A stretch of 64,000 nucleotides of DNA from Thinopyrum elongatum. Lineage: Eukaryota; Streptophyta; Magnoliopsida; Poales; Poaceae. Where the stretch lies: assembly GCA_011799875.1 (NCBI GenBank), contig JAAAXO010000152.1, positions 48,705 to 112,704 on the forward strand, written 5' to 3'. The notes below the pieces were generated by a model, which saw only the letters and a list, made by a program, of their open reading frames with translations, had not been told where the DNA came from and did not search any database. The position numbers were made by a program, and so were the translations under genes. Below are positions 12,534-23,730 of this stretch, piece by piece. Positions within the stretch are counted from its first letter, which is position 1. Each line of letters opens with the position of its first letter.

Positions 12534-14527
12534 GGTTCTCTTTCTTTACCGTGTTTTCTAGCAACAAAGTCTCTTTTATCATATTTTTTATTATTAGGTT
12601 GTGGGTTATCAAGATCAACTACTGGTTCTATCTCAACATCATTGTCTGGTTCTTTACTATTTGTTTGAGTGTCTTCATGAACCTCATCATTATCTTTTTC
12701 ATTATCAGAAGGTGAGTGTTCACTACCAGATTGAGTTTCAGCATCAGAGATAGAAACTTCATTATCATTATCAGGAGGTTTTTCTACTTCAGGTTCACTA
12801 GAGGCATGCAAAATCCAATCATTTATCTTCTTCTTTTTCTTTTTAGGAGGACTACGTGCATCATTGGTAACTCTTTGAGAGTCTTGTTCAATTCTTTTTG
12901 GGTGTCCCTCAGGATAAAGTGGTTCCTGAGTCATCCTTACTCCTCTAGTCATTACTCTAACAGCATGATCATTGATATTATTATTCATTTCATCAAGCAA
13001 TTCTCTTTGAGATTTAGCAACTTGTTCTAACTGGGTTTGAACCATAGAAGCATGCTTCCCCACACCTCTAACATCATTTGAGATTCTAAATAACAAGTCA
13101 CTCAAGCGAGCAATCATATCAGAATTGTATTTCAATTGTTTCATAACATTTGCATTGAAGTGATCTTGCTTCCTAATGTAATTTTCAAACTCATAAAGGC
13201 ATTGGCTAGGGTGCATATTGTGAGGATTATCATTATCATTGAATTCCATTAGAGAATTTACCTCTACCACCTTAGGCAGTGGTGGTGTATCAAGCCCATG
13301 TATTTCTTCAATAGGAGGTAAATTTTTGACATCCTCAGCTTTAATACCTTTTTCCTTCATAGATTTCTTTGCATCTTGCATATCTTCAGGACTGAGATAT
13401 AAAATACCCCTCTTCTTCGGAGTGGGTTTAGTAGGTGGTTCAGGAGGAGTCCAATCATCATAATTTTTCAATATGTTATTCAATAATTCTTCAGCTTGCC
13501 CAATAGTTCGTTCCCTGAAAACACAACTAGCACAACTATCTAGGAAATCCCTAGAAGCATCGGTTAGTCCATTATAGAAGATATCAAGTATTTCATTTTT
13601 CTTAAGAGGATGATCAGGCAAAGCATTAAGCAATTGGAGAAGCCTCCCCCAAGCTTGTGGGAGACCCTCTTCTTCAATTTGCACAAAGTTAAATATTTCC
13701 TGTAAGGCAGCTTGTTTCTTATGAGTAGGAAAATATTTTTCAGAGAAGTAATAAATCATATCCTGGGGACTACACACACAACCAGGAGCAAGAGTATTGT
13801 ACCAAGCTTTAGCATCACCCTTTAATGAGAACGGAAACAATTTGAGGATATAGTAATAGCGAATTTTCTCATCATGAGCAAAAAGGGTGGCTATGTCATT
13901 CAACTTAGTAAGATGTGCCACGACAGTTTCAGTTTCATAACCATGGAAAGGATCAGATTCAACCAAAGTAATTAACTCTGGGTCAACAGAGAATTCATAA
14001 TCCTTATCATCAATACAGATAGGTGAAGTAGCAAACTTAGGATCACATTTCATTCTAGCTTTCAAAGATTTCTCCTTATACTTGCATAATAATTTCTCTA
14101 GATCATCTCTATCCTTACAAGCAAGAACATCTCTAGTTGCCTCCTCACCCATAACATAACCTTCCGGTAACTTTGGCAATTCATATCTAGGCGGGCTAGT
14201 TCTAGTAGGGGTTTCAAGATTTTCAGTTTCAAGCTCATCATCAGTTTCAACAATATCATGCTGTCTTACTCTAGCAATTTGTTCATAAAGAAATTTACCT
14301 AGTGGCATATCATCATCAAGCAAGGTACTAGCATCATCATAAGTATCATTCATAGCAGAAGTAGCATCATCGATAACTTGCGACATATCAGGATTAATAG
14401 CATGTGGTGGTGTTGCAAGTTTACTTATAACAGAAGGTGAATCTAAAGCAGAGCTAGATGGCAGTTCCTTACCTGCCCTCGTCTTAGAGGGGAAAATCTT
14501 AGTCTTAGCATCCTTCAGATTCTTCAT
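12449..14527 (-). CDS. Gypsy B gag polyprotein (692 aa)
   Basis: It starts at ATG 14527, about 50 nt inside the primer binding site. The retrotransposon gag core is visible at about residues 220-330 (LFPFSLKGDAKAWYNTL, then EKYFP and QAWGRLLQLL). Acidic and low-complexity stretches lie at both ends, with a Lys-rich tract near residue 570. No CCHC zinc knuckle is seen. The C-terminal end runs into the wrong frame at about 12530, so the last 25 or so residues are not native and the natural product would continue into the protease. Confidence 0.85.
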   Translation of the reverse strand: MKNLKDAKTKIFPSKTRAGKELPSSSALDSPSVISKLATPPHAINPDMSQVIDDATSAMNDTYDDASTLLDDDMPLGKFLYEQIARVRQHDIVETDDELETENLETPTRTSPPRYELPKLPEGYVMGEEATRDVLACKDRDDLEKLLCKYKEKSLKARMKCDPKFATSPICIDDKDYEFSVDPELITLVESDPFHGYETETVVAHLTKLNDIATLFAHDEKIRYYYILKLFPFSLKGDAKAWYNTLAPGCVCSPQDMIYYFSEKYFPTHKKQAALQEIFNFVQIEEEGLPQAWGRLLQLLNALPDHPLKKNEILDIFYNGLTDASRDFLDSCASCVFRERTIGQAEELLNNILKNYDDWTPPEPPTKPTPKKRGILYLSPEDMQDAKKSMKEKGIKAEDVKNLPPIEEIHGLDTPPLPKVVEVNSLMEFNDNDNPHNMHPSQCLYEFENYIRKQDHFNANVMKQLKYNSDMIARLSDLLFRISNDVRGVGKHASMVQTQLEQVAKSQRELLDEMNNNINDHAVRVMTRGVRMTQEPLYPEGHPKRIEQDSQRVTNDARSPPKKKKKKINDWILHASSEPEVEKPPDNDNEVSISDAETQSGSEHSPSDNEKDNDEVHEDTQTNSKEPDNDVEIEPVVDLDNPQPNNKKYDKRDFVARKHGKEREPWFKNLCPFHLSLLKRKMMKNLNALLKC

Positions 14528-14576
14528 AGTGATAATTTGATAATAATCCCAAGTGACTCAACAAATATAGCTATGC

Positions 14577-14594
14577 TCCCCGGCAACGGCGCCA
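14577..14594 (-). other. Primer binding site of Gypsy B (tRNA-Asp type)
   Basis: The minus strand reads TGGCGCCGTTGCCGGGGA, complementary to the 3' end of plant tRNA-Asp. It lies 11 nt inside the 5' LTR end at 14606, the usual spacing for this group, and fixes the element's orientation as minus. Confidence 0.85.
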
Positions 14595-14605
14595 GAAAAA
14601 GGTCT

Positions 14606-15241
14606 TGATAACCCACAAGTATAGGGGATCGCAACAGTTTTCGAGGGTAGAGTATTCAACCCAAATTTATAGATTCGACACAAGGGGAGCCAAAGAATAT
14701 TTGTAAGTATTAGCAGCTGAGTTGTGAATTCAACCACACCTGGAGATTAATAATCTGCAGCAAAGTGATCAGTAGCAAAGTAGTATGATAGTTTTGATAA
14801 TAGCAGCAACAGCAATAGTAACGGTAACAATGATAGCAGTAATTTTGTAGCAAGTGCAGCAGTAACGATAGCAGTGGTAACTTAGCAAGAACAATATAAG
14901 AGAAATTCGTAGGCATTGGATCGACGATTTGTTGGATGATATTCATCATGTGACAGTTATAACCTAGGGCGATACGGCACTAGCTCCAGTTCATAAATAT
15001 AATGTAGGCATGTATTCCGTAAATAGTCATACGTGCTTATGGAAAGAACTTGCATGACATATTTTGTCCTACCCTCCCGTGGCAGTGGGGTCCTATTGGA
15101 AACTAAGGGATATTAAGGCCTCCTTTTAATAGAGAACTGGAACAAAGCATTAACACACGGTGAATACATGAACTCCTCAAACTACGGTCATCACCGGGAG
15201 TGGTCCCGACTATTGTCACTCTGGGGTTGCCAGATCATAAC
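14606..15241 (-). mobile_element. Gypsy B 5' LTR, truncated
   Basis: Near-identical to 6478-7110. The match stops abruptly at about 15241 inside the phrase GGATCATAACA, after which unrelated GC-rich sequence begins. About 780 bp of the LTR, including its promoter end, is missing, so this copy cannot drive its own transcription. Confidence 0.85.
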
Positions 15242-16268
15242 ACCGCGGCGGCCCTCCCTCCTTCCTTCCTCCCCCATTCCCCATTTGATCTAGCCGTGCT
15301 CCCGTGCCCTAACCTCTCCGTCGCCCTCCGCGAACTCCTCCCCGCCGCCGACGCCCTCCGCGAGCTCCTCCCCATCGCTGTCGTAGCTGTCTCCGGCCTC
15401 CTGCCGGGCATCTCAGCCGTCGCACCATCCTCACCCCCTCCGGCCGTGCCAACGACCGCGCCTCTGCCTCGAACGTCTCCGTCGCTGTCCCTGTCCCAGC
15501 CACCGTCGTCACCGTTCCACGCTTCCAGCCGCCGCCGTCCGTTCCCCATCAAGGGCGCCCAGTGCTTTTCTCCATCTCAATTTCCTTCCCTAGCTGTGTG
15601 TGCACGGCGGCATCTCCTCCAAACGCAAGTGCTTTAGCTCTAGGGTTTCTCTGCTTGTTTAGGATAGAAATCCACTAGTAATTCACTTAGGAAGTAGGTA
15701 ATAATAAGTGAAGCAAGATAATCAATTTGTTCATTGGATTTCTTCATACTACTATGGATATTCAATTTTTGGCTATGTTTTTTGTTAAGTATAACTCTGT
15801 TTATTCAATTTGCTCCATGAGTAGAGCAGAGAAGAGCAGAGTTTTTTTTCTGAGGGAAGAAGAGCAGAGTTTTCTGTTATGCCAGGGTGTTTCACTAATT
15901 GAATTGCCATAGGTGGGAAATGGGAATTAGTTCGGTGTGTGGCTTCATCGTTGCGGTGTATTCATATAATCATAATAAATACATTTATTTTTTATAAAAA
16001 TCATAGTATGAGGCTTTACTTTTCCAAAAAAATAAAAATAGTTTATTTGGTTATTCTGAATGTCAAAAGAATATTACCCTGGGTATTGATATATAGTCTG
16101 TTTTAAATGATTTAGATAAAGAGTTGCTGGACAGAAATTTTACTCTAGAAGAAATTAGAGTGACTGTTTTCAGTATGAATTGGAGTGACTTAGCTAGGTT
16201 TAATTTCTGTGATAACAAGATCATGCCTATCTGGGTGCAGTTCAATGCTTTAAATGGGCGAGTTTGTT
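15242..16268. other. Unassigned sequence between Gypsy B and the CACTA gene
   Basis: 15242-15640 is GC-rich and proline/alanine/arginine-coding in all frames, like the 5' end of a grass gene or CACTA leader; the open frames there (up to 145 aa) are low-complexity and not recognisable. 15640-16268 is A/T-rich with no gene. It may be CACTA internal sequence next to the deletion that cut the Gypsy B LTR. Confidence 0.35.
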
Positions 16269-19200
16269 CCCTATGACATGATCATTTACAGCTAGGACAA
16301 CATTTAGTGAGATCCAGGAATGTCGGGTCCAATCGCCTCGGAAGCTTCTTGCGGGGCCCGTGTGGGATAAGGAGGACGCGGCCCATGAACTTGCGGGGCT
16401 TCCAGACCCCTTCGCGGAGTTCACCGACCCGCTGGAGCATGACTTCATCAGGGCTCGGTACAAGCAAAACAAGGAAACCGGGGAATGGTACACGGACGCG
16501 CCAACGAGGGTGTTGTTCAGAATACTGGTAATTAATGATTTACCACCTTAGCTTCTGATCTAGTCGACTACACTCTAGTCACATTTCTAAATGGTTCACG
16601 TTCCTTTTGAAGAAAGAGCAACATAGGCTTGCAGCAGAAAGCGACTCGACGTCTCAGTCATCGACGAAGTACGCGTGGGACACCCCTTTGAACCGGGCCT
16701 TGAACATATTGAAGAAAAGGTCGTTGCACGACCGGCCACAGTATGGACGTGTAGTCGGCATCGGAGACGGTGCCACATGGACGTACTGCTACAATGAGGA
16801 CAAGGAGATGCGTGCATAGAGAAGGAAGATGAGCAAAGTGACTATCCAGAAGACTGTGACGGATGCGGTCCATAAAGCCACAGTTGCAGCCAAAGAAGAG
16901 ACCAAAGCTGAGGCAGTCGAGGCAACAGTAGCTGCCTACAGAAATGATTTTGTAGCTTTGTTGTCTTCCTTGCTTCCGGCTGTTGTCCAGTGGGCTCAAA
17001 ATAATCCAACCGCAAAGGCAGATGATTTTCTCCTTCCCAGCTTCGTCGGGAGTAACTCGGTGAGCATAGCAGCCACACCTGCTCTCGCAACCGCACACGC
17101 ACCTGCTCCCGCACCCGCACCAGCACCCGCCACAGCCGCTCATAGCAGCCCGTCCTCCGTCTCTGGCATGCTCGGCGGGGCTTCGACATTAGCTGAGCTC
17201 GACACCCTCACGGTAATTACGCGTCGCACCCTCATCAACATATCTAATCTTTCGTTTCCTTTGCCTTTCAGATCTGTGATGCCACACACATGTCTTCGCA
17301 GGCCGATGAAAATCCATGCACCCTACTCTACCACACCAATGGCCAGTTGGTGGATGTGGGAAAGGGTACGATAATGAAGCCCAAGGATCACTTGTTCCAC
17401 GGCCGGCAGATGCCCTGTGACGTCTTCAGGGTTTCCGTGGCTAGTGTGAAAGTGGGCTATGAGGGTTTGGCTCCTCCGCTACAAACCGGGGGAGAGGACG
17501 ACGAGTGCCCGGTGTTGTTGGGACAGTGCAAGAATTGTCTGCTGCTGTAGCCGAAGAATCTTCTTCGTGTGGAGGTGGTCAGGAGCACACCAATGCAAGG
17601 TATGACCACCCCACCTACCCAGCTGTTACCACCATCTGTCGTGTTGGGTGAGAGCGGACGACGCGAAGAAGGGGGTCTAACCGCTCCGATGACTGATCAC
17701 GTTGCCCCCATGGATGAAGATATCAATGACGACATGGAGGAGGATGACCCTCTCCGGTACATCAATACTGGCTATGACGATGGAGGAATGAGTCAGCCAT
17801 TGATACGTCTCCAACGTATCTATAATTTTTTATGGTTTCATGCTATTATATTATCAATCTTAGATACTTTATATGCAATTTTATATCATTTTTGGGGACT
17901 AACCTATTAACTCAGTGCCCAGTGCCAGTTGCTGTTTTTTGCTTGTTTTTGGCTTTTTAGAAAATCAGTACTAAACGAAGTCCAAACATGATGAAACTTT
18001 ACGGTGATTTTTTCTGGACCATAAGAGACCCTAGAACGTTTGGGAGGAGGCCAGAAGATCTACGAGAGAGCGACGAGCTCACACGGTGCGCCCCGGGGGG
18101 GCACCACCTGAGCTCGTGGGTCCCACGCAGCTCCGTTTGACCTAATTCCACTTCTATAAATTCCTAAAAATCCCCAAACCAACAGAGAGAGCCACGAAAC
18201 TTTTATTCCGCCGCCGCAAGCCTTTGTTCTTCCGCGATCCCATCAGGAGGCCTTTTCCGGTGATCTGCCGGAGGGGGAATTGATCACGGAGCGCTTCTAC
18301 ATCAACCTTGCTGCCCTTCCGATGATGTGTGAGTAGTCTACCACAGACCTACGGGTCCATAGTAATTAGCTAGATGGCTTCTTCTCTCTCTCTCTCTGAT
18401 CTTTAATACAATGTTCTCCTTGATCCTCTCGGAGTTCTATCCGATGTAATCTTCTTTTGCGGTGTGTTTGTTGGGATCCGATGAATTGTGGGTTTATGAT
18501 CAGATTATTCATTGAATGTAATTGAGTCTTTTCTGAACTTTGTTATGCATGATTTTTATAGCTTTGTATTTCTCTCCGATCTATCCATTTGGTTTGGCCA
18601 ACTAGATTGATTTATCTTTAGTGGGAGAGGTGCTTTGTAGTGGGTTCAATCTTGCGGTGTCCTCACCTCGTGACAGAAGGGGTAGCGAGGCACGTATTTG
18701 TATTGTTGCCACTAAGGGTAAAATGACGGGGTTCAATCATCTTGCTTGGTTTTATTATGTCTACATTATGTCATCATACTTCATGCATTACTCTATTTGT
18801 CATGAACTTAATACGTAGAGAGGCAAGCATAGAAGCGCTCTCAAAGTGGAGTAATAGTAGTAGATGCAAGCAGGAGTCGGTCTACTTGTCATGGACTAAT
18901 GCATATATACATGATCATTGCCATGAATAACGTCATAACTATGCCCTTTTCTATCAATTGCCCAATAGTAATTTGTTTACCCACCGTATGCTATCTTTAC
19001 GAGAGATAAGCCTCTAGTGAAAACTATGGCCCCCGGGTCTACTTTTATCATATTACTAAAACCAAAAATACCTTGCTGCAATTTTATTACTTTTATTTTA
19101 CTTTGCAATTTATCTATCTGTCACTATCAGATTTAATCCTTGCAAGTAACGAGTTCAAGGGGATTGACAACCCTCTTGGCCGCGTTGGGTGCAAGTATTT

Positions 19201-20732
19201 GCTCTTGTGTGTGTAGGTGCTGTTGACTAAGCATTTACTTGGTTCTCCTATTGGTGTCGATAACCTTGGTTCTCATTGAGGAAAATACTTATCCACTACT
19301 ATATTGCTTCACCCTTCCTCTTCGGGGAAAATCCCAACGCAGCTCACAAGTAGCAGCCATATGACTCAGGTTTTGGCCTTGGTGAGCGCGAAGATCAGGA
19401 TGTTGAGATGCATGATTCTGTATCAGAGAAGGAACGTCCTCGGGTTGAGTGCAAGAAATCTCTATTCATGCAATCCTCCCAGGACACGCCTCCAGATGTC
19501 GCCTCAACCCAGGGTCAACTCACCGAGCGTCGTGCAGTGCTTAGCCCGACCACACTGGGGACGGGGGTCAAGGAGGGTCTGATAGGCTCGCTACCTGAAC
19601 CCAAGAAGAATCAGAGGAAGAGACTGCCGAATAAAGGCTCTGCTGCCGCCAAAGCTGCTTCTAGCAGCCAGCTTCCTCCGGTGACCCGGGTTGCGGATAG
19701 TGTACCGATCATAAATGCGCCGTTGTTCCATGTCGCGGGCAAGCCGATGCTACCGCCGAAAGCGCTCGAGGCCATAACAGGTGATCTCAGGAGACTGCAT
19801 GACCATGTGCTATCGACAGAGAATAGCCTTCTCCTCTCCAAGGATCCAGGATACCCGCTTTACGCGGTTCATGTGCCGAGTGGTAAGTGCTACATCCAGA
19901 CGTGCCCCGCGGACATGTTCTTCCTGCGGTTTGATCACATCTTTGAGATGTACCTCATGAGGCGGCTCGATTTTACGTTCATCCACCTGTATGCGCTACA
20001 TATGAACTACATCATCAGGAAAGAGCAAATCTTTCAAATCACGGTAGCGGACCCCTACTACATGCATGAGGGCTTCTTGGGAAACAACGACGTGGAACGT
20101 GCATCTGTGAAGAAGTACATCGAAGACTTCATGCTAATGAATAAGGACAAGGAAATGATTCTCCTGCCTTATCTTCCCAAGTAAGTCATTCCCGGATATC
20201 CGCTATAACACATCCTTTCGTACATTTCAATCATTCCTTTGCACGTATGGAGGCTAATGTGAGGTATATTTATTTTGCGCAGCAATGGGCGCGCCATCCT
20301 TATCGTTCTTTACCCGCAAGTCTCCCACGCTCTGTATTTGGACACGCCCAAAAACACGGTGAAGATAGACTAGGAACACATAATGAGTGTTCTGGATCAT
20401 GCTCTTCTAGTCTACAGCATGAGGGGTGGCCACATCGGGATCAAGAACGCCAAAGACTTCACATGCCATCAACAGCTGATGGCCATATCCTCAAATGGGC
20501 CGAAGCCTTAGGAGCCGAACCAAATCACAAACTCAGAAATGACTTCTATCGCATCTAGCAGGAGATTGCGACGATCATCATCAAAGACGTCGTTCAAGAG
20601 AATGGGCTGTTCCGCGGTGGCCCACAATCGCGGGCTGTTGTCCGAACTCGCATAGGCCTACAACGTCAGGACACGACGCCTTTCACGAAGCTAGGGTGCA
20701 TCCTCCCGGATATGGACGAATGGAACCTGTAG
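16269..20732 (+). pseudogene. CACTA second gene (DUF-rich ORF with Ulp1-like C-terminus), interrupted
   Basis: Exon-like blocks in order: WDKEDAAHELAGLPDP...KQNKETGEWYTDAPTRV (to about 16526, donor GTAATT); KYAWDTPLNRALNILK...YGRVVGIGDGATWTY; an Ala-rich block AEAVEATVAAYRNDF...HAPAPAPAPAP (to about 17212); MSSQADENPCTLLYHTNGQ...MPCDVFRVSVASV (17270-17550); then, after the solo LTR, PLYAVHVPSGKCYIQTCP and MHMNYIIRKEQIF type text to 20184; and finally GRAILIVLYPQVSHALYLD (from 20283), typical of the Ulp1-like protease region of CACTA proteins. In-frame stops occur at 16816-16818 and 17548-17550, and several more lie in the last 400 bp. No TIR was found. Confidence 0.75.
17801..19355 (+). mobile_element. 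Solo LTR, Gypsy type (1555 bp), TSD GCCAT
   Basis: It begins TGATACGTCTCCAACGTATC and ends AAGTAGCA. The five bases GCCAT occur directly before (17796-17800) and directly after it (19356-19360). Deleting the LTR and one TSD copy makes the CACTA reading frame continuous from GGMSQP into the frame that runs to 20184, which proves the boundaries. The LTR shares only its first ~24 bases with the Gypsy A LTR, so it is a different family. Confidence 0.93.
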
Positions 20733-20948
20733 TGATTGACGATGATGATGATGATGTTCGTTTAATCAGTACTTTCTGTAGGACAAAACTTTGAATTTCT
20801 TTATGACGAAACTTTGTGATGTAAACGGTCCTCCTGAACTTGCGTAGTGCTCTAGTTAATTAGTTTGGTTACGATGAACTTAGTTAATTATGTTCAGTAT
20901 ATCTTGCTTCTATTTGCTAACTCTTTCTCTTCGTGTTGCTTAAGTATA

Positions 20949-22127
20949 TTAATTATGTTGCATATTATCGATGAATTTGCCTGATGACGATGCATCTCTG
21001 TCAGGGAAAGGAGGTTCTTGCATAGTTGTGGCCGGCGTGGGGGCTGGGTTGTCGGTAACGGCAAACAACGACCGTGAGGGAGGGGAGGATGGGTTGGGAT
21101 GCGGAAGCGTGGAGGTGGCGTGCAATGTGGCAAAGGGAAAAGATTGTTCGTCGAAGGTCACATGGTGGGAGATGATAATCCGGCTAGAGGATAGGTCCAA
21201 GCAGCGGTATCCGCGATGCTCGTCAGGGTAGCCCAAGAACACGCGTGGAATGGAATGTGGAGCAAGCTTCTGAGGCATTGTGGCGGTGAGATTAGGAAAG
21301 CACAGGCAACCAAAAACACGAAGCGTGTCATATGGTGGAGGTGCATTGTGAAGGCTGATGTAAGGTGTACAGGAGGGGTTGGATTTGTAGGGGCGAAGGT
21401 TGAGGAGAAAGGTAGCCATCCGAAGAGCTTTGACCCAGTAGGCAATGGGCATGGATGCCTGAATGAGCATGGTGCGGAGTCCAAATTCTCCAAAAACGAC
21501 GCCTCCAAGAAGGAAACAGTGCACAAGCACCATCGTCACCCGATCATAGATCATAGATTTTTCACCCTGAAGAAAGTCCACGCTCTCAAAACAATGCCTT
21601 CAAAAAGGCAATTGCCAGGCACAACCAATTAAGGCCAGACCTTGGATTTTTACCCTGAAAGGTAAGACCTTGAACTTCTCTCGTGCTATGCCATCATGCC
21701 GTGCGATCAGGGCCTGGGTTTTGAGATCCTTCACAGAAAGACCAAGGGGATCAAATTCAATGGAAACTTGGTGGTCAGTTCTAAAGCGGCGAACAGAAAT
21801 AAGGTTTTTGACTAGGGAAGGAGCAACAAGAACATTGTTAAGATATAAGGGACGATGAACATTAGGAATAACAGAACGACCAATGTGAGAGACAGAGAGA
21901 TGTGATCCATTGCCAACAATGATGGGTGGTGTAGAAGGAGATGGGTGGGCAGAAGACAGCATACTAGGCGTACCAGACATGTGCGCAGTTGCTCCAGGCG
22001 TATATCGGCGTTTGAATCGGCGCGACTGCATAGGTAGGAGGCGCAAATGGCGAGGCCGGGTATGTCGCAGGCGCCGGTTGATGATTCGGCATGAAGGAGT
22101 AGTATGCCTGAGCAGGAGGCCGGCCAA
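20949..22127 (-). pseudogene. Copia pol fragment: GAG-pre-integrase and integrase C-terminal part
   Basis: The 22127-21600 frame contains NGSHLSVSHIGRSVIPN, LYLNNVLVAPSLVKNLISV and FDPLGLSVKDL, the typical protease-to-pre-integrase stretch of Copia polyproteins. The 21581-20949 frame contains MPIAYWVKALRMATFLLNLRP, LRVFGCLCFPNL and FLGYPDEHRGYRCLD, the integrase C-terminal end. The central integrase core (DDE region) between them is deleted. The frame ends at 20949 without reaching RT. Confidence 0.8.
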
Positions 22128-22129
22128 GC

Positions 22130-23704
22130 AGGCCGGGGCCGCCGACGAGTCGCGGCGATGGCAGTTGCCAGGGCGCGGGGCCAGGTGCGGCGACGACAGT
22201 TGCCTGGGCCCATGGAACAGGCCTGGCCTGGACCAAGCCGGTCCAGCGATCAGTTTGGGCGGAGTCGTGGGTGCTGTCGGTGTCGCTACCGGTTGATGAG
22301 GCGGTGCTGGCGAAGCTTGAGCCGAGGGCGTCGTGGAGGTCGACCCGTTGGTGGACGCGTTCCGGTGCTGAAAAACAGGAATCGGGTTCTTGCCCTTGTA
22401 GTTCGGGCTGATGCCGGTGGGGCGCGCCTGTTAGGATAATCATGACTTGGTTGCATGGATAAGCTAGCTATGTGCGTGCGTGAGTCGGTTAGTCCATGCA
22501 TGGCGTGAGTTAGGCGGTTAGTTGTGTGTAACGTGCATGCATGTAGGGTTCAGCCCGCGTCGGGCGCGAGTTGGACGCGGCGTGGGTGTGGCCGAGCCAG
22601 CCGGATTACGTGCGCGCGATGCGGAACGGCAAGTCGAGGTGCGCAGCGGCCGCATATGTGAGCCCGCGTATAAAGACCCTCCCCGTGTATTGGTTGATGT
22701 GTGGTATGTGCCCAGGTTAAGGGAAAAAAGCGCCGTTCGTGCGGCGAGGCGTTTGTCGCCGGAAATTCTTGTGTCAGTGTGCTCCTCTTCTTCTTCCACC
22801 TACGTACGTCCGAGTGAGAGAGAGACTGGGGTTCGTCCGGCGTTCGTGTCGCCGGAGCCTACTCGGCGTTCGTCGTCGGACCGGGTTTGTCCCAACAGCG
22901 CCGCCAGCTGTTGCTGGGACGGAGTTTGGGTGGTGTTGCCGCCGTTAAGAGGCCCGTTGTTGGAGTAGATGGCCTGCGGTTGCTCCATCCTGGGTGCGCA
23001 TCTGGGTCTCCTCGAGTTGAAGCATGGAGAGCACCTCGGAGTACGGCGGCGTGGGGCGAAGCAGAGGGATGACGGAGGTGACCTTGTCGAATCGCTCGCA
23101 GATGCTGGCGAGGGTGGCGGAGATGAGCCGGCGGTCGTCCACCGGAGCGCCGGCTCACGCAGTTCATCCGCCATGGCCTTCAGGCGCTGGCAGTAGGTGC
23201 CGACGGGCTCGTCCCGCTGCTTGAGGGTGCCCATCGCTGTCTCCAGGTGGTTGATGCGGGCGTCACGGCTGTCCTGGAACAGGCGCTGGAGCTTGTGCCA
23301 GATGACGAAGGCGGTGGCGCCATCCATGGGGAGGAGGCCGAACAGCTCCGTCGAGATCCGTGTGTAAATCCACTGCAGAATGGCGAAGTCATCCTTGATC
23401 CAAACGGGGTCGGAGGAGGCCGCCGGGTTGTCGCCGTCGATGTGGCTGCGGAGGCCGCAGCGCCCGAGGTGCACAAGGAACAAATGGCGCCAGTGGTAGT
23501 AGTTGTGCGTCGCCTGGTCGAGGACGATGGGGATGAAGGGGGATACATCGGTGATGGTGTCGATGATGGAGGTTGGGGCAAGCAGAGTAGCAGAGGGGAG
23601 GTGACTAGGGAAGGTAGGGTGGTAGGTCGGGGGAGGAAGATGACCCAGAGGTCCAAGGTGGGTGTTGCCGGCGGCGGGCGAGGTTTCCGCGCCGGTTGGC
23701 TCAT
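22130..23704 (-). pseudogene. Copia gag fragment, split by a solo LTR
   Basis: The core frame (from 23483) reads WIYTRISTELFGLLP, AFVIWHKLQRLFQDSRDAR and HLETAMGTLKQRDEPVGTY, as in UBN2/Retrotran_gag_2 proteins, then changes frame near 23150. After the solo LTR at 22429-22897 it resumes with PTGISPNYKGKNPIP. The beginning (MSQPARKPRPPP) lies in a further frame. At least two frameshifts make it non-functional. Confidence 0.75.
22429..22897 (+). mobile_element. Solo LTR (469 bp) inside Copia gag, TSD GCGCC
   Basis: It starts TGTTAGGATAATC and ends GTCCCAACA, giving matched TGTT/AACA ends. GCGCC flanks it on both sides (22424-22428 and 22898-22902). Removing it with one TSD copy joins the interrupted gag in frame (minus strand QLAA then RPTGISPN). 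A TATAAA box at 22669-22674 sets the transcription direction as plus, opposite to the host Copia. Open frames inside it are chance. Confidence 0.93.
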
Positions 23705-23721
23705 CGTGGACGAGGACTAGG

Positions 23722-23730
23722 CTGATACCA
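23722..23730 (-). other. Copia primer binding site (initiator tRNA-Met type)
   Basis: The minus strand reads TGGTATCAG immediately after ...TTTTACA, the end of the 5' LTR. This is the standard Copia primer site complementary to tRNA-iMet. The gag frame starts about 20 nt further on. Confidence 0.75.

Larger units (their letters stand above)
6478..15241 (-). mobile_element. Gypsy B, LTR retrotransposon lacking reverse transcriptase and integrase
   Basis: Order on the minus strand: truncated 5' LTR (15241-14606), tRNA-Asp primer binding site, gag (14527-12449), protease-like ORF (12533-11751), a further sense ORF (10963-9944), untranslated spacer, polypurine tract, 3' LTR (7889-6478). No reverse transcriptase, RNase H or integrase motif is found in the 3.8 kb between the protease and the 3' LTR, so the copy needs proteins from a relative. 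The 5' LTR is cut at about 15241 and therefore no TSD can be scored. Confidence 0.88.
20890..23730 (-). mobile_element. Copia element remnant lacking reverse transcriptase
   Basis: On the minus strand the order is PBS (23730-23722), gag (about 23704 to 22130, split by a solo LTR), pre-integrase and integrase parts (22127-20949). The RT and RNase H domains are missing. Several frameshifts are present: the gag start is in a different frame from the gag core, and the GAG-pre-integrase block and integrase C-terminus are separate frames with a deletion between them, near 21600. A near-copy of 21478-21850 occurs at 28507-28853. Confidence 0.8.

Noticed and set aside
15200..15637. 145-codon Pro/Ala-rich frame and its complements
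   Set aside because: GC-rich low-complexity sequence that starts within the truncated LTR; no family recognisable.
16658..17189. Minus-strand frames of 115-161 codons
   Set aside because: Shadows of the CACTA second gene (Ala/Pro repeats read backwards).
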